Part shown: piece by piece, positions 19,126 through 26,850 of the stretch
Numbering within the stretch: the first letter of the stretch is position 1
How the letters are laid out: each line of letters opens with the position of its first letter
Source: Treponema sp.
GTDB taxonomy: Bacteria; Spirochaetota; Spirochaetia; Treponematales; Breznakiellaceae
NCBI GenBank assembly: GCA_009777735.1
Contig: WRLF01000007.1
Span: 83,912-147,911, forward strand
Length of the DNA stretch: 64,000 nt
Direction of reading: 5' to 3'
Position numbers and translations under genes: made by a program
Notes under the pieces: model-generated
What the model saw: the letters and a program-made list of their open reading frames with translations, nothing else
What the model was told of the DNA's origin: nothing
Databases searched by the model: none

Positions 19126-19601
19126 ATATAAAATTTATTCTCAATGGTGAAGAGAAGGAATTCCGCAGTGAAGCAAATGTACGGCTCATTGATATACTGC
19201 GCAGCGATTTTGGATTACTGGGTGCAAAAGCCGGATGTCTTGCAGGCAAATGCGGGTTATGCACGGTCTTGTTTAACGGCAATATCATCCATGCCTGTCT
19301 CATACCGGCATTTAAAATGCAAGGTAGTGAAATTATAACGATAGAAGGCTTTGCCGAAACGGTTGAATACCGGGACATTATTACCGGGTTTGCCGAAGCA
19401 AATCTTCATAATTGCGATTATTGCAAATCCAGTAAAATCCTCAACACAGGAGCCTTACTGGGTAAAAACAACCGCCCTTCAAAGCAGGAAATTCTTGCTG
19501 CTTTCAACGGGATTATGTGCCGCTGCACCGACCCGCATCAACTGGTTGAAGGTATTGAAAAAACAGCGGATATACGGCAGCGGAGGCTCTATGGCCGATA
19601 A
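19122..19601 (+). CDS. 2x[2Fe-2S] subunit of the Mo-hydroxylase-like complex
   Basis: The electron-transfer subunit has 159 residues. The plant-type ferredoxin cluster is intact: GCLAGKCGLC then the fourth Cys in IIHAC. The second, helical-bundle cluster keeps four cysteines, but the usual CGFCTPG reads CDYCKSS and the distal pair is CRCTD. ATG 19122 overlaps the end of the large subunit (ATGA). The frame from 19095 is a read-back into that gene. The next gene starts 11 bp before this one ends, so all three are translated together. Confidence 0.88.
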   Translation: MNIKFILNGEEKEFRSEANVRLIDILRSDFGLLGAKAGCLAGKCGLCTVLFNGNIIHACLIPAFKMQGSEIITIEGFAETVEYRDIITGFAEANLHNCDYCKSSKILNTGALLGKNNRPSKQEILAAFNGIMCRCTDPHQLVEGIEKTADIRQRRLYGR

Positions 19602-20421
19602 TCCCGGTATTATTTTCTCCCCGTTAAATTATTCCGAATTATTTTCCGAGTGGAACCGTTATCCCGAAGCAGTGCTATATGCAGGCGGTACCGGCATATT
19701 GCAGTATCAGGACAGGAGGGTGTTTGATCTGCCGCCGGTGATACTATCGCTTGACAACATTGTTGAAATGCGGCGGATTAGCCGTACGAGGCTTTTCCTG
19801 GAAATCGGCGGTATGGTAAAGCTCAGCCAGATAATTGATCTGGGAAAAACTGTTCCCCTTGTCCTTCAGCGCTGCCTTGAAAACATAGCCGGGCCACAAT
19901 TACGCAATATGGCCACAATAGGGGGGAATATCTGTTTCCCCGAACGGTGTCTGGATTGTTCTGCGGCGCTGAGCGCCCTGGATGCACAATTTGAATTGCG
20001 GACAACGCAAACATCACGCTGGATTACTGCTCCGCGTTTTTTCTCCGGATCTGATACCATTGCTCTGAACCATCAGGAACTTCTCACCCGAATAAGAATA
20101 CCTTTGGATAACTGGAACTACACAGCCTATAAAAAATTTGGTTCTTATACTAAACCGGGCAGGACAATTATTTTTCTTGTTAAGTCTCAAAAAAATATAT
20201 TAAATGACATAAAAATTATTTGTAAAACAAACGCTCTCTGGAGGAACAAAGACAGCGAAGGAATTCTAATTGGTAAGCAGCTTCCCCTCACCCGCCGTAT
20301 TGCCGCAGATTTTGTCGCATCCTGGGAGGATTATCTAAAGGGGATTTATGGCATGGATGAACTATCCCGTCAGGAACTGATAAATTTCATCGAGATGAAC
20401 ATTTTCAACTTGATTGAGTGA
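19591..20421 (+). CDS. FAD-binding subunit of the Mo-hydroxylase-like complex
   Basis: This CoxM/XdhB-type flavoprotein would pass electrons from the FeS subunit to FAD. ATG 19591 has GGAGG five bases upstream, which decides the start; the longer frame from 19351 shadows the FeS gene. Motifs are AGGTGILQYQ (first FAD loop) and NMATIGGNICFPERCLDC (second loop). The latter has two extra cysteines where most relatives have small or acidic residues. Length 276 is near the short end for the family. It is convergent with leuS, 22 bp apart. Confidence 0.85.
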   Translation: MADNPGIIFSPLNYSELFSEWNRYPEAVLYAGGTGILQYQDRRVFDLPPVILSLDNIVEMRRISRTRLFLEIGGMVKLSQIIDLGKTVPLVLQRCLENIAGPQLRNMATIGGNICFPERCLDCSAALSALDAQFELRTTQTSRWITAPRFFSGSDTIALNHQELLTRIRIPLDNWNYTAYKKFGSYTKPGRTIIFLVKSQKNILNDIKIICKTNALWRNKDSEGILIGKQLPLTRRIAADFVASWEDYLKGIYGMDELSRQELINFIEMNIFNLIE

Positions 20422-20443
20422 TTCGCTGCAGCCCGGCACCTGA

Positions 20444-22972
20444 TTACTGCTTTAAAACGATGTTCACCAGCTTGTCAGGCACGGTTATCACTCTGGTTAT
20501 TGATTTTCCTTCTGTCCATTTTACTGCGTCGGGCAGTGTAAGGGCGGTTTTTTCCAGATCTTCCTTTTCGGTTCCGGCGGCGGCAGTAAACTTGCCGCGG
20601 ATTTTTCCGTTTACCTGAACAACAACAGTTACTTCATCGTCAAGTGCCAACTGTTCATTGAACGCAGGCCATGCACACGCACTTACAGACTTCGTGTTTC
20701 CCAATTTTTCCCAAAGCTCCTCGCCAAGATGCGGCGCATACACGCTGAGCATGATAACAAATGGTTCCCAAAGAGTACGGGGAACTTCATTGAGTTTTAC
20801 AAGCTCATTGGTATAGATCATCATGGCGCTGATGGCAGTGTTAAAATTGAGACTTTCCGTATCGGCGCTCACTTTTTTGATTGTCTTGTGTAGCAGTTTT
20901 GTTAGACGGGGATCTTTCGTACCACAATCCCTGGTCCCTATCTTACTCCCCACTGCCCATACTTTTTCCAGAAAGCGTGACACACCGATAAGGCCTGCAG
21001 TACTCCAGGGTTTACTAACTTCAAGCGGGCCCATGAACATTTCATACAACCTCAGTGAATCCGCGCCGTATTCCCGGACAATTTCATCGGGGTTAATTAC
21101 GTTTTTGAGACTCTTGCTCATCTTGGCAATTACTTCGGTTAATGCTTCGCCGGTAGCTGTTTCGATAATCGTACCATCGCTCTTTTTTTCAACCTGATCC
21201 GCAGGAACCAGTGTTTTATCTTTTCTCTGGTAAGCAAATGAAACGATCATCCCCTGATTCACCAGACGGGTAAATGGTTCTTTGCTGTTCACCAGACCGA
21301 AATCGTACAATACTTTATGCCAGAACCGAGCGTATAGAAGGTGCAGTACCGCATGTTCAACCCCGCCAACATAGAGATCAACCGGCATCCAGTAATCTAT
21401 TTTTTCACGATCAGCAAATACGTTTTTATTGTGTGGATCAAGATAGCGAAGGTAATACCAGCAGGAACCAGCCCACTGTGGCATGGTATTCGTTTCCCGG
21501 CGTGCCTCACTGCCGCAGCGGGGGCAGCTTGTTTGTATCCATTCCGCAATGGCTGCCAGCGGCGATTCGCCGGTACCGGTGGGCTTGTATGACTGAACAT
21601 CGGGAAGCCTCAACGGAAGATCTTCTTCCCTTAGCGGCACTATTGCCGCACAGTTATCGCAGTGAACAAGGGGAATGGGTTCTCCCCAATAACGCTGTCT
21701 GCTGAATAGCCAGTCTCGCAGCTTGTAGTTCACCGTCTTTTTTCCAATACCTTGTTCTTCAAGCCATGAGGTAATTTTTTCTTTGGCTTCGGCAGTGGGA
21801 AGCCCGGTGATGATGCCGGAATTGATGGAAATGCCGTCTCCGGTGAAAACGGTTCCCTGTTCCCTGTTCTCTGCTATTGGTTCAACAACCTGCACTATCG
21901 GCAGCCCAAACTGTGTAGCAAACTCCCAGTCACGTTCATCATGGGCCGGTACTGCCATAATTGCTCCGGTGCCGTATGAGATGAGAACATAGTCAGCAAT
22001 CCAGATGGGAATTTTTTCGTTATTCACCGGGTTAACGGCATACGTGCCGGAAAATACGCCGGTTTTGGTCTTTGCAAGGTCGGTACGTTCCAAATCACTC
22101 TTTTTTGCCGCTTCTTCAGTATACAAAAAAACTGCCGCTTTCTGTTCCGCAGTGGTTATTTTTTCGGTAAGCGGATGTTCCGGAGACAGAACCATGTACG
22201 TAGCGCCAAAGAGAGTATCAGGCCGGGTGGTGTAGATTTCAAGCGTTTCTGGGTGTCCGTCGATTTTGAATGTAACATTGGCACCTTCTGAACGTCCTAT
22301 CCAGTTTCTCTGCATCTGTTTAACCGGTTCAGGCCAGTCAAGCCCGTCCAGGTCTTTAAGCAGTCGTTCGGCATAAGCGGTTATTTTCAAAACCCACTGG
22401 CGGATGCGTTTGCGTGTTACTTTTGCTTTGCACCGTTCACAGAGTCCGTCCACTACTTCTTCATTCGCAAGACCGGTTTTGCAGGAAGGGCACCAGTTGA
22501 TGGGGCTTTCCGCTTCATAAGCAAGTCCCTTCTCAAAAAGTTTGAGAAAAATCCACTGAGTCCATTTGTAATATTCCTCATCAGAAGTAGACACTTCCCT
22601 GTCCCAGTCATACGAGAATCCCAGCGACTTTATCTGTTTTCTGAAATGATCAATGTTAGCATTGGTAGTTTTTGCCGGGTGAACACCCATTTTAATGGCA
22701 TAATTCTCCGCCGGAAGCCCGAATGAATCAAAGCCCATGGGGTGCAGTACATTGTAGCCGTTCATCCTAAGAAAACGGCAGTAAATATCAGTAGCGGTAT
22801 AGCCTTCCGGATGACCCACATGCAGGCCTGCGTCCGAAGGGTAGGGGAACATGTCCAGCACATAACGCCGCTTATTTTTGGGAAAGGCCGGGTCTTCCGT
22901 TACCTTAAATGTCTTGTTATCTTCCCAGTATTTTTGCCACTTGGGTTCGATTGATTCGTGGTTCTTTGCCAT
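20444..22972 (-). CDS. leuS: leucyl-tRNA synthetase
   Basis: This class I aminoacyl-tRNA synthetase attaches leucine to tRNA-Leu. The 842 residues include the HIGH-type motif HVGH in [16 protein letters not shown], a zinc-type CPSC/CERC knuckle ([24 protein letters not shown]), the CP1 editing domain ([28 protein letters not shown]) and KMSKS near residue 617. Residues about 367-374 (ENREQGTV), just before [11 protein letters not shown] in the editing domain, are encoded by three tandem heptamers (21853-21873). The start at 22972 is followed by a canonical N-terminus. It follows mglC by 46 bp on the same strand. Confidence 0.97.
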   Translation of the reverse strand: MAKNHESIEPKWQKYWEDNKTFKVTEDPAFPKNKRRYVLDMFPYPSDAGLHVGHPEGYTATDIYCRFLRMNGYNVLHPMGFDSFGLPAENYAIKMGVHPAKTTNANIDHFRKQIKSLGFSYDWDREVSTSDEEYYKWTQWIFLKLFEKGLAYEAESPINWCPSCKTGLANEEVVDGLCERCKAKVTRKRIRQWVLKITAYAERLLKDLDGLDWPEPVKQMQRNWIGRSEGANVTFKIDGHPETLEIYTTRPDTLFGATYMVLSPEHPLTEKITTAEQKAAVFLYTEEAAKKSDLERTDLAKTKTGVFSGTYAVNPVNNEKIPIWIADYVLISYGTGAIMAVPAHDERDWEFATQFGLPIVQVVEPIAENREQGTVFTGDGISINSGIITGLPTAEAKEKITSWLEEQGIGKKTVNYKLRDWLFSRQRYWGEPIPLVHCDNCAAIVPLREEDLPLRLPDVQSYKPTGTGESPLAAIAEWIQTSCPRCGSEARRETNTMPQWAGSCWYYLRYLDPHNKNVFADREKIDYWMPVDLYVGGVEHAVLHLLYARFWHKVLYDFGLVNSKEPFTRLVNQGMIVSFAYQRKDKTLVPADQVEKKSDGTIIETATGEALTEVIAKMSKSLKNVINPDEIVREYGADSLRLYEMFMGPLEVSKPWSTAGLIGVSRFLEKVWAVGSKIGTRDCGTKDPRLTKLLHKTIKKVSADTESLNFNTAISAMMIYTNELVKLNEVPRTLWEPFVIMLSVYAPHLGEELWEKLGNTKSVSACAWPAFNEQLALDDEVTVVVQVNGKIRGKFTAAAGTEKEDLEKTALTLPDAVKWTEGKSITRVITVPDKLVNIVLKQ
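21853..21873 (+). repeat. heptamer array (3 units) inside leuS
   Basis: TTCCCTG twice, then TTCTCTG, exactly 21 bp and therefore in frame. The third unit is a rotation of CTGTTCT, the main unit of the array in the helicase gene at 28801-28856. Confidence 0.6.
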
Positions 22973-23018
22973 GATGCATGATACAAATAACAGGCGGCCG
23001 TAAGCAAGTAGCGGCGGT

Positions 23019-24101
23019 CTACCGTTTTGCGAGGTACTTGCGGATATCCAATGCTACGGCGGCAATAATAATGGCGCCCTTGACAATCTGCTGCCAATAA
23101 GGCGACATGCCGACAAATGTAAGGCCGTAGTTAATTACCGAAAAAATAAGAACGCCAATCACTATGCCCGGTACAGTACCGATACCGCCGAGATTTGAAA
23201 CGCCACCCACAACACAGGCGGCAATTGCATCCAGCTCATAACCGAAACCGTAGCTGTTCGTAGCGCCTCCCGAACGGGCCGCCTCAAGGCTGCCTCCCAA
23301 ACCGTACAACAAGCCGGCGATGGTGTAAACCATTACCAGAGTGAGTGTTACATTTACACCGGAAACTCTGGCGGCCTCGGCATTGCCGCCTATTGCGTAG
23401 ATGTTTTTTCCGTAAGTAGTCTTGTTAAAAAGCACCCATGTTATCAGCGAAACAACTGCAGCGATTATCACAATATAGGGAATCGAGTACACGCCATCCA
23501 GGCCAATGAACCCTGTCCCAAGAGTGGTAAAACGTCGGTCCAAACCGCCGATTGGTTGGGCGCCGTAGGGCGGGCGATCAAAATACAGGGAATTAGCACC
23601 AAAAATAGCAACCATAGTGCCTAAAGTTGCAATGAATGCCGGCACTTTGAGCTTGGTAATGACCAGACCGTTTAATAACCCCCAGACAGCGCAAACAGCC
23701 ATCGCGATGAGGATGGGAATAAATAGCGGGAGTGCAGGTAAATCCGGGTACATGCGCCGTGAAAATTCCACGGATTGCAGCAGCGAAGCCGATAGTACTG
23801 CCGCAAGCCCCACGCTGCGCCCTGCAGAAAGGTCCACGCCGCCGGTGATCAATACAGCGCCCATACCCATTGCAATAATAATCCGTGTTGCCGACATTGA
23901 AAGGATATTTCTGATATTTTGCAAAAAAAGCCTGAGAGAAAATTCATAATACCCTGTTTCCGTAGAATAAACGATACCAACGAATCGGGGTCTCAATATG
24001 GCAACTATCAGAATCAGAATAATGAGAACTAAATAAATGGCATTTTTCAGTGTAAATTCCTGTACTGTTTTAAGAGTTATATTAGGCTTTTTTACCGGCA
24101 T
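23019..24101 (-). CDS. mglC: galactose/glucose-type ABC transporter permease MglC
   Basis: The inner-membrane permease has 360 residues and about ten hydrophobic segments. Family motifs are [17 protein letters not shown] and [15 protein letters not shown], and near the end [19 protein letters not shown]. It forms the channel for the MglA ATPase and MglB binding protein encoded upstream in the same direction. It starts 26 bp after mglA. Confidence 0.92.
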   Translation of the reverse strand: MPVKKPNITLKTVQEFTLKNAIYLVLIILILIVAILRPRFVGIVYSTETGYYEFSLRLFLQNIRNILSMSATRIIIAMGMGAVLITGGVDLSAGRSVGLAAVLSASLLQSVEFSRRMYPDLPALPLFIPILIAMAVCAVWGLLNGLVITKLKVPAFIATLGTMVAIFGANSLYFDRPPYGAQPIGGLDRRFTTLGTGFIGLDGVYSIPYIVIIAAVVSLITWVLFNKTTYGKNIYAIGGNAEAARVSGVNVTLTLVMVYTIAGLLYGLGGSLEAARSGGATNSYGFGYELDAIAACVVGGVSNLGGIGTVPGIVIGVLIFSVINYGLTFVGMSPYWQQIVKGAIIIAAVALDIRKYLAKR

Positions 24102-24127
24102 ACTCTTTTTCTCCTTCTCGTATCCTG

Positions 24128-25648
24128 TTAAGCAGAAACCTGCTGTTCAAACTGTGATGCCAGATGCATTATGGCTTCCTGTGTAGCGGTTTTTCTGTCC
24201 AAAAAGCCCGTTACCCTGCCTTCACACATCACCATGATTCGGTCGGAAATACCGAGTAATTCCGGCATCTCAGATGAAATCATGATAATACTTTTCCCTT
24301 CTTTTGCCAGGTTGATAATAATATTATAAATTTCGTACTTGGCGCCTACATCAATACCCCTGGTCGGCTCATCAAGGAGCAGGATATCCGGCTGGGTAAG
24401 CAGCCAGCGGGCAAACAATACCTTTTGCTGGTTACCACCGGAAAGGTCCCGGATAAGGGTTTTTCCGCCGGGAGTTTTAACATTTAATGCTTGAATCATA
24501 CGAGCGGTGTCTTTTTCGCATTTAGTGTCATTTATAAGTCCCGCAGTACTAATGTAATGGCGGATATTTGCCAGCAGCATATTTTCCTTTACCGAACGCA
24601 TGGGAATTATTCCCGATGCACGCCGTTCCTCGGTAACAAGGGCAAGTTTTTTCCGCTTTGCCTGCTGCGGATTTTTTATACGTACCTGCATGCCGTTGAT
24701 TGAAATCTTGCCGCTTTCAACAGGCCGCAGTCCGAAAAGTGATTCGATAAGTTCTGTTCTTTGGGCGCCCACAAGCCCCCCAATACCGAGAATTTCGCCC
24801 CTGCCCAGAGAGAAATTTACATCTCTGAAGGATCGGGGCCGTGTAGAGGTGAAGCCGCTGACAACCATTACTGTTTCGCCGGGAACATTGTCTTTGGGAG
24901 GAAAGCGGTGTGATAGTTCCCGCCCCACCATATATTTAATAATTTGATCGGTTGTCAATTCTTTTGCGTTATACGAACCAACATGTTTCCCGTCACGCAA
25001 AATCGATACTTCGTCAGAGATGGTAAGAATTTCCTCGATTTTATGGGAAATATATATTATGGCAACACCTTCATTGCGCAGCCGCCTTATGATGTCAAAC
25101 AGAAGATGCACCTCGTTTTCGGTAAGCGAGGAGGTGGGTTCGTCCATAATAATAACCTTGGCTCCATAAGACACAGCCTTGGCTATTTCCAGTGACTGGA
25201 TTTTTGAAGCGGAAAGTTCTCTTACCCAGGTACGGGGGTCAATATCCATATTAAGGTCTTTGAACAGGGCAACCGAATCCCGGTACATTTTTTTATGATC
25301 GATGAACAACCCAAAACGCATGGGAAAACGTCCCAGCCAGAGGTTTTCCATGACAGGGCGCAGGGGGATTGGATGCAGTTCCTGGTGGATCATGGAAATT
25401 TTTGCATCCAGGGCCTGCCGGGAATTTTGAAAACGCACCGGTATGCCATCAAGGATTATTTCACCTTCATCAGGGTCGTAAATCCCGAAAAGGCATTTCA
25501 TCAGTGTTGATTTGCCGGCGCCGTTTTCACCCATCAGGGCGTGTACTGTTCCCGGCTTTATATCAATCGAAACATTATCCAAAGCATGGACACCGGGGAA
25601 AGATTTTGAAATATTTTTTACCTGTAGAATGTATTTATCATTGCTCAT
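24128..25648 (-). CDS. mglA: sugar ABC transporter ATPase MglA (tandem)
   Basis: This 506-residue double ATPase of the ribose/galactose type energises import through MglC. The first domain has Walker A GENGAGKST, signature LSASKIQSLEIAKA and Walker B VIIMDEPTSSL. The second has the usual degenerate P-loop region (GGLVGAQRTELIESLF), signature LSGGNQQKVLFARW and LLLDEPTRGIDVGAKYEI. Domain order and length match MglA. It is separated from mglB by 83 bp holding a stem-loop that may lower its expression relative to the binding protein. Confidence 0.95.
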   Translation of the reverse strand: MSNDKYILQVKNISKSFPGVHALDNVSIDIKPGTVHALMGENGAGKSTLMKCLFGIYDPDEGEIILDGIPVRFQNSRQALDAKISMIHQELHPIPLRPVMENLWLGRFPMRFGLFIDHKKMYRDSVALFKDLNMDIDPRTWVRELSASKIQSLEIAKAVSYGAKVIIMDEPTSSLTENEVHLLFDIIRRLRNEGVAIIYISHKIEEILTISDEVSILRDGKHVGSYNAKELTTDQIIKYMVGRELSHRFPPKDNVPGETVMVVSGFTSTRPRSFRDVNFSLGRGEILGIGGLVGAQRTELIESLFGLRPVESGKISINGMQVRIKNPQQAKRKKLALVTEERRASGIIPMRSVKENMLLANIRHYISTAGLINDTKCEKDTARMIQALNVKTPGGKTLIRDLSGGNQQKVLFARWLLTQPDILLLDEPTRGIDVGAKYEIYNIIINLAKEGKSIIMISSEMPELLGISDRIMVMCEGRVTGFLDRKTATQEAIMHLASQFEQQVSA

Positions 25649-25675
25649 GAGTCATGCTTTGGATATTTTAAAGAA

Positions 25676-25708
25676 GAAGGCGGGGACATATATAATCCTT
25701 CCGCCTTC
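25676..25708 (-). terminator. intercistronic stem-loop between mglB and mglA
   Basis: Perfect eight-base arms (GAAGGCGG at 25676-25683, CCGCCTTC at 25701-25708) have a 17-base loop. On the minus strand the stem is followed by TTCTTCTTTAAAA, a weak U-rich stretch. It may act as a partial terminator or a 3'-end stabiliser that raises MglB over MglA and MglC. Confidence 0.5.
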
Positions 25709-25731
25709 ACTGAATTTATTCTGCCTGGAAT

Positions 25732-26751
25732 TTACTGGAAATCCCTGAAATTATCCAAAGTTACTTTCTGGTAGGGAACCCACACATACTGACCGTTTTC
25801 GATGTTCCAGCCGGCTGCGGCAGGATTAGCGCCAGTAGCAAGCGCATAAGCCAGGTCAAATGTAGCTCTTCCCTGATTCAGAGCATCATTCAGAGCCGAG
25901 CCAAGAAGGGTTCCTTCGGCCATAGCCTGAAGTGCGGGGGCAGTAGCGTCAACACCAACAATAGGTATGAAACTATCGCCGGAGAAGATGCCGGCTTTTC
26001 TGAGAGATTCAATGGCGCCTAAAGCCATGTCATCGTTGTTACAAATAATCGCTTCAATCCGGTCGCCAAAGCTGGCCCAGAATGCGTCCATTTTTTCTAC
26101 CGCTATGGGTCTTTGCCAGTTTGCAAAATCTTCAGCAAGAATTTCCACTTCGATACCGGCATCCCGGATGGCTCTGACGGAGTATTCTGTTCTGGCTTCG
26201 GCATCCTGGTGTCCGGGTTCGCCTTTTAAAATAATGACCTGAAGGACTCCATCGCCGTTTCTGTCTGCAGAGGGATTGGCTCTCCAGTAATCAACGATCA
26301 TTTCACCCTGCATGGTGCCGGAATCGGCAGCCCTTGCGCCTACATAGTACACTTTATCCCAAAGCTGCATGTCTTCGGCAAAAGGCTCGCGGTTGAAAAA
26401 CACAACCGGCACTTCTGCGGCCATTGCCTTCTCCAAAATAGTTCTTGCTGCGGTTCTGTCAACAGGGTTGATTGCTATTGCATTCATCCCCTGAGTGATG
26501 AACTGATCAACCTGATCGTTCTGTACCGGTTGCTGGTTCTGGGAATCCACCATACTTAACTGTGCTCTTCCTGCAGCGCTTTCCTGAATGGTATTCCGGA
26601 CATAAGACATAAATGTGTCGTCAAACCGGTAGATAGCCGCGCCAATGAGCGGTAATCCATCGGTTCCTGCTTGTCTTCGCTCGCAACCAATTATTAATAC
26701 TGCCGCACATAAGACAACGAGCATCAGAGTAATCCCGATAGTTTTTCTCAT
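25732..26751 (-). CDS. mglB: galactose/glucose-binding lipoprotein MglB
   Basis: This periplasmic sugar-binding component is made as a lipoprotein (lipobox IIGC after a 21-residue signal). The calcium loop of MglB is conserved: DRNGDGVLQ followed by IILKGEPGHQDAEART. Asp and Asn residues for sugar binding are seen in AIICNNDDMALGAIESL and VGVDATAPALQAM. Aromatic and basic contacts lie in VFFNREPF. AGGAGG lies 5 bp before ATG 26751. It is the first gene of the mgl operon, with a candidate promoter and palindrome upstream. Confidence 0.94.
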   Translation of the reverse strand: MRKTIGITLMLVVLCAAVLIIGCERRQAGTDGLPLIGAAIYRFDDTFMSYVRNTIQESAAGRAQLSMVDSQNQQPVQNDQVDQFITQGMNAIAINPVDRTAARTILEKAMAAEVPVVFFNREPFAEDMQLWDKVYYVGARAADSGTMQGEMIVDYWRANPSADRNGDGVLQVIILKGEPGHQDAEARTEYSVRAIRDAGIEVEILAEDFANWQRPIAVEKMDAFWASFGDRIEAIICNNDDMALGAIESLRKAGIFSGDSFIPIVGVDATAPALQAMAEGTLLGSALNDALNQGRATFDLAYALATGANPAAAGWNIENGQYVWVPYQKVTLDNFRDFQ

Positions 26752-26779
26752 AATATCCTCCTAAAGATTTATTATCATT

Positions 26780-26808
26780 AGTTTAACATTAAATGTTTCG
26801 TTTGTAAA
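26780..26808 (-). promoter_or_regulatory. candidate mgl promoter with palindromic operator
   Basis: On the minus strand there is a -35 TTTACA (26803-26808), a 17-bp spacer and a -10 TAAACT (26780-26785). The spacer contains a perfect 13-bp palindrome, AACATT-A-AATGTT (26785-26797), which touches the -10 box and is a plausible repressor site. AGGAGG and mglB follow about 30 bp downstream. Confidence 0.45.
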
Positions 26809-26850
26809 TATGTAGTAACCATGATTTTTTTGCGGATAAATCGACGTTTT

